A stretch of DNA of 64,000 bases from Calothrix membranacea FACHB-236 (GTDB lineage: Bacteria > Cyanobacteriota > Cyanobacteriia > Cyanobacteriales > Nostocaceae): assembly GCF_014696315.1 (NCBI RefSeq), contig NZ_JACJPX010000013.1, positions 62,001-126,000 on the forward strand, written 5' to 3'. Shown here one piece after another: positions 61,654-64,000 of the stretch. Below the pieces are notes generated by a model. The model searched no databases. It had not been told where the DNA came from and worked only from the letters and a program-made list of their open reading frames with translations. The position numbers were made by a program, and so were the translations under genes. How positions within the stretch are numbered: the stretch's first letter is position 1; every line of letters starts with the position of its first letter.

Positions 61654-63585
61654 CTATTCCCTGCCATTCGTTTTAGGACGGGTAAACTGGGAGGGCGATT
61701 TAAAGTTTTCTACTGGTACATTCTTCAGAGCTTTTTGCATAAAATCTCGCCAGACAGGGGCTACCATCACCCCACCGGTAGCACCACTAGCCAATTGTCT
61801 ATTATCGTCTCTACCGACCCAAACTGCAGTTGTTAACTGAGGTACGGTACCCACAAACCAAATATCCTTTTCTGAGGATGTTGTACCAGTCTTACCAGCA
61901 GCTGGACGACCTATAGCAGCATTTTTACCAGTACCATCAGTAATTACCGATTGCATAACATTGATAATTGCTGCCGATGCCCAAGGATCTAAAACTAGCT
62001 GAGGTTTGGGTGTGTTATCTAATAAAACATTTCCGCTACTATCGGTAACACGGGCAATTACCGTTGGTGGTGACTGCCAACCATAATTAGCAAAGGTTGC
62101 ATAGGCACTAGCCATTTCTAATGGTGTAACCCCAATTGCACCTAGAGGCAAAGAAGTTACCGGCTCCATCGGACTCATAATTCCCAAAGTGCGGCAAGTT
62201 TCGATAACTTTATTCATCCCGATAGACTTACCAATTTTAATTACAGGGATATTGCGAGATTGGGCAAGGGCAGTGCGAATTGACATTGCCCCAGAAAAGC
62301 CACCATCATAGTTTCTGGGATAGTACCAACCATCGCCATCTCGATAGCTAACTGGAGCATCTATCACCGTTGTGTCTGGTGCAAACTTTCCAGTAGCAAA
62401 GGCAGCGTAGTAAACAAACGGCTTGAAAGAAGATCCTGGCTGACGCTGAGCTTGAGTAGCGCGGTTAAATTCGCTAGTTTTGGCATCTACGCCTCCAACC
62501 AAAGCTTTGACAAAATGTGTTCGGGGATCAATTGCCACCAGAGCCATTTGGTTTCTAGATAAGCCTTGACCTCGAAGTCTTTCATGCCATGTAGCAACAG
62601 TTTGCTCTGCCATCTTTTGAAACTCAGCATCAACTGTAGTTTGGACTCGCATACCTCCCTTCAGCAATGCTTCTCGCCCGAACTTCTTCGCCAACTCCTG
62701 AGATACAGTATTAGTTACATAAGGTAAAGCGCTACCTTGAAACGACCTGATTTTGCCTAGTTTAATTTCTTGCTTGAGGGCATCATCGTACTCTTGCTGA
62801 CTAATCCAATTCAAGTCCAGCATCCGCCCTAAAACTTCTTTTTGTTTTTGTTTTGCCAACTTCATGCTGACAAAGGGGCTAAATTCTTCTGGTGCTTGAA
62901 TTAAACCGGCCATCATCGCCGATTCACCCAAAGTTAAATATTCTGAAGATTTATTAAAGTAACTGCGTGCTGCGGTTTGTACTCCATAGTTGTTATGACC
63001 CCAATAAACTTGATTGAGGTACATTTCTAAAATTTGGTCTTTAGAGAGAATTTGCTCTAAGCGAATAGCCAGAACTGCTTCAGCTATTTTGCGGGTAAAG
63101 GCACGCTTTTGAGACAGAAAGATATTTTTCACCAACTGCATGGTGATGGTAGAGCCACCTTCTTTCACTCCACCAGCTATTGAGTTAACAACTATGGCGC
63201 GTCCTACACCTGTAGGATTGATACCGTGGTGGTTGTAAAAATGACCATCTTCGCTGGCTAATACTGCTCGTTTTAAATTTGGGGAAATTTTATCTAAGGG
63301 CATAACTTCACGGTTAGCTTCCCCATGAACACTAGCTAACAGCTTGCCTTTAATATCATAAATATAAGTAGTTTCTGAAGGAAAGAAGTTACGTAGTTGC
63401 CTCACATCTGGCAAGTTACGGAAACTAATAGCCAAGCCCACCAATCCCCCCGCCACAATTGAGCTTGTCAGCATTGTGATTGATAAGAGAGTTCCGCCAG
63501 CTACCTGACCTACTCCTTTCAAAAACTCAAAACCTGTTGAAGCCTTAGTTTGTGGCTCCTTGTCTTCAAAAGTCCTAGACGACAC
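61654..63585 (-). CDS. Class A penicillin-binding protein (PBP1A-type)
   Basis: The 643-residue bifunctional enzyme polymerises and cross-links peptidoglycan. One membrane helix (about 30-55) is followed by the transglycosylase domain with SEDGHFYNHHGINPTGVGRA and GGSTITMQLVKN, then the transpeptidase with PGSSFKP (nucleophilic Ser and Lys), SRN, and KTGTTSSEKD near the end. These are all the catalytic motifs. Start GTG 63585 follows GGAAG; N-terminus acidic. It is divergent from tyrS, and no partner gene is adjacent. Acts on the periplasmic side. Confidence 0.94.
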   Translation of the reverse strand: MSSRTFEDKEPQTKASTGFEFLKGVGQVAGGTLLSITMLTSSIVAGGLVGLAISFRNLPDVRQLRNFFPSETTYIYDIKGKLLASVHGEANREVMPLDKISPNLKRAVLASEDGHFYNHHGINPTGVGRAIVVNSIAGGVKEGGSTITMQLVKNIFLSQKRAFTRKIAEAVLAIRLEQILSKDQILEMYLNQVYWGHNNYGVQTAARSYFNKSSEYLTLGESAMMAGLIQAPEEFSPFVSMKLAKQKQKEVLGRMLDLNWISQQEYDDALKQEIKLGKIRSFQGSALPYVTNTVSQELAKKFGREALLKGGMRVQTTVDAEFQKMAEQTVATWHERLRGQGLSRNQMALVAIDPRTHFVKALVGGVDAKTSEFNRATQAQRQPGSSFKPFVYYAAFATGKFAPDTTVIDAPVSYRDGDGWYYPRNYDGGFSGAMSIRTALAQSRNIPVIKIGKSIGMNKVIETCRTLGIMSPMEPVTSLPLGAIGVTPLEMASAYATFANYGWQSPPTVIARVTDSSGNVLLDNTPKPQLVLDPWASAAIINVMQSVITDGTGKNAAIGRPAAGKTGTTSSEKDIWFVGTVPQLTTAVWVGRDDNRQLASGATGGVMVAPVWRDFMQKALKNVPVENFKSPSQFTRPKTNGRE

Positions 63586-63758
63586 GGCGATTTCACTTCC
63601 TCACTTGTAAATATAACTGTAATTGATTTGGCGAAGCAAGGCGGTTGATTTTTTGCAATTATAGTAGTTTGGCAGATAAGAGAACGGACAAATTGCCAGT
63701 GAATACAACCAACTTAAATTCTCCAGTCCAAAGTTTAATTAATAGCGAATCTCCTAGC

Positions 63759-64000
63759 ATGGCGCAAGATTTTGCTTGGTTGCGTCGTGGTGTCGTGGAA
63801 ATCTTTCCACAACCAACAGATGTTGACAGCGAAAGTGAAACTTTAGAAAAGCGCTTGGCAACAACAAGCAGACCTTTAAGGGTCAAATTGGGCATTGATC
63901 CAACCGGTGCTGATATTCATCTTGGTCATAGCATACCGGTAAGAAAACTGCGAGCTTTTCAAGATGCTGGTCATACAGCAGTTTTAATTATTGGTGATTT
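63759..64000 (+). CDS. tyrS: Tyrosyl-tRNA synthetase, N-terminal part (cut by window end)
   Basis: The frame starts [17 protein letters not shown] and is open to the window edge. The first 80 residues include [24 protein letters not shown], in which HLGH (54-57) is the HIGH signature of class I synthetases, followed by [14 protein letters not shown]. This is the start of bacterial TyrS. In-frame TTG 63693 and GTG 63699 upstream could add about 20 residues, but the ATG fits the family N-terminus. The C-terminal anticodon-binding part is outside the window. Confidence 0.93.
   Translation, partial: MAQDFAWLRRGVVEIFPQPTDVDSESETLEKRLATTSRPLRVKLGIDPTGADIHLGHSIPVRKLRAFQDAGHTAVLIIGD

Overview
The window is chromosomal DNA of a filamentous, probably heterocyst-forming cyanobacterium (Nostoc/Anabaena/Calothrix type). 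The evidence is the many GCGATCGC (HIP1) octamers, tracts of 7-bp tandem repeats in the gaps between genes, cyanobacteria-specific families (KGK, DUF1825, DUF3143, a PedR-like LuxR regulator), the bidirectional hydrogenase set hoxUYH, and giant Ser/Thr-His kinases. No rRNA, tRNA, CRISPR array, insertion sequence or phage gene was recognised. Most genes are ordinary chromosomal genes; the accessory-looking parts are about 7-18 kb and 28.5-39.2 kb.

Layout. 1-7 kb: left edge without a convincing gene, a Pro-rich repeat lipoprotein, glutaminase, a thioredoxin-NHL protein, a DUF4352 lipoprotein, and a KGK-DUF952 gene pair. 7-12.6 kb: the first giant Ser/Thr kinase-ATPase-GAF-histidine kinase. 12.9-17.8 kb: an AAA+ ATPase and, just upstream of it on the same strand, a caspase-like protease fused to a GAF-like region and a c-di-GMP phosphodiesterase-type EAL domain; this is the best candidate for an undescribed system. 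18.2-27.1 kb: an anaerobic/fermentative block with hcp (behind a class-II FNR-type promoter), hoxU-hoxY-hoxH, the protease gene hoxW and an ADP-forming acyl-CoA synthetase fused to a GNAT domain, closed by a strong terminator. 27.2-28.5 kb: a TPR protein.

28.5-39.2 kb: a long gap that probably holds a small RNA (NtcA-type box, TATAAT, perfect 20-bp hairpin), then a sesquiterpene synthase-CYP110 P450 pair, the second giant kinase on the opposite strand, and a 2-oxoglutarate/Fe dioxygenase of the PF10014 type. 39.7-47.9 kb: sfsA, an aminoglycoside-phosphotransferase-fold kinase, a PfkB sugar kinase, a PedR-like regulator, DUF6391, a glycosyltransferase and small conserved proteins. 48.1-51.3 kb: lysA, cdaA and uppS on the minus strand, combining diaminopimelate/lysine synthesis, c-di-AMP synthesis and the undecaprenyl carrier. 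51.4-64 kb: rimI, clpC, a UvrD-like helicase with an embedded nuclease domain, lepB, HhH and TM2-SHOCT genes, a TPR protein, DUF1825, PBP1A and the start of tyrS.

Functional links: hcp, hox and the acyl-CoA synthetase fit dark or micro-oxic metabolism; the terpene synthase, P450 and nearby giant kinase match the sesquiterpene mini-clusters known from Nostoc; cdaA, uppS, lysA and PBP1A belong to cell-wall biology. Family assignments rest on motifs read by eye; no database search was possible.
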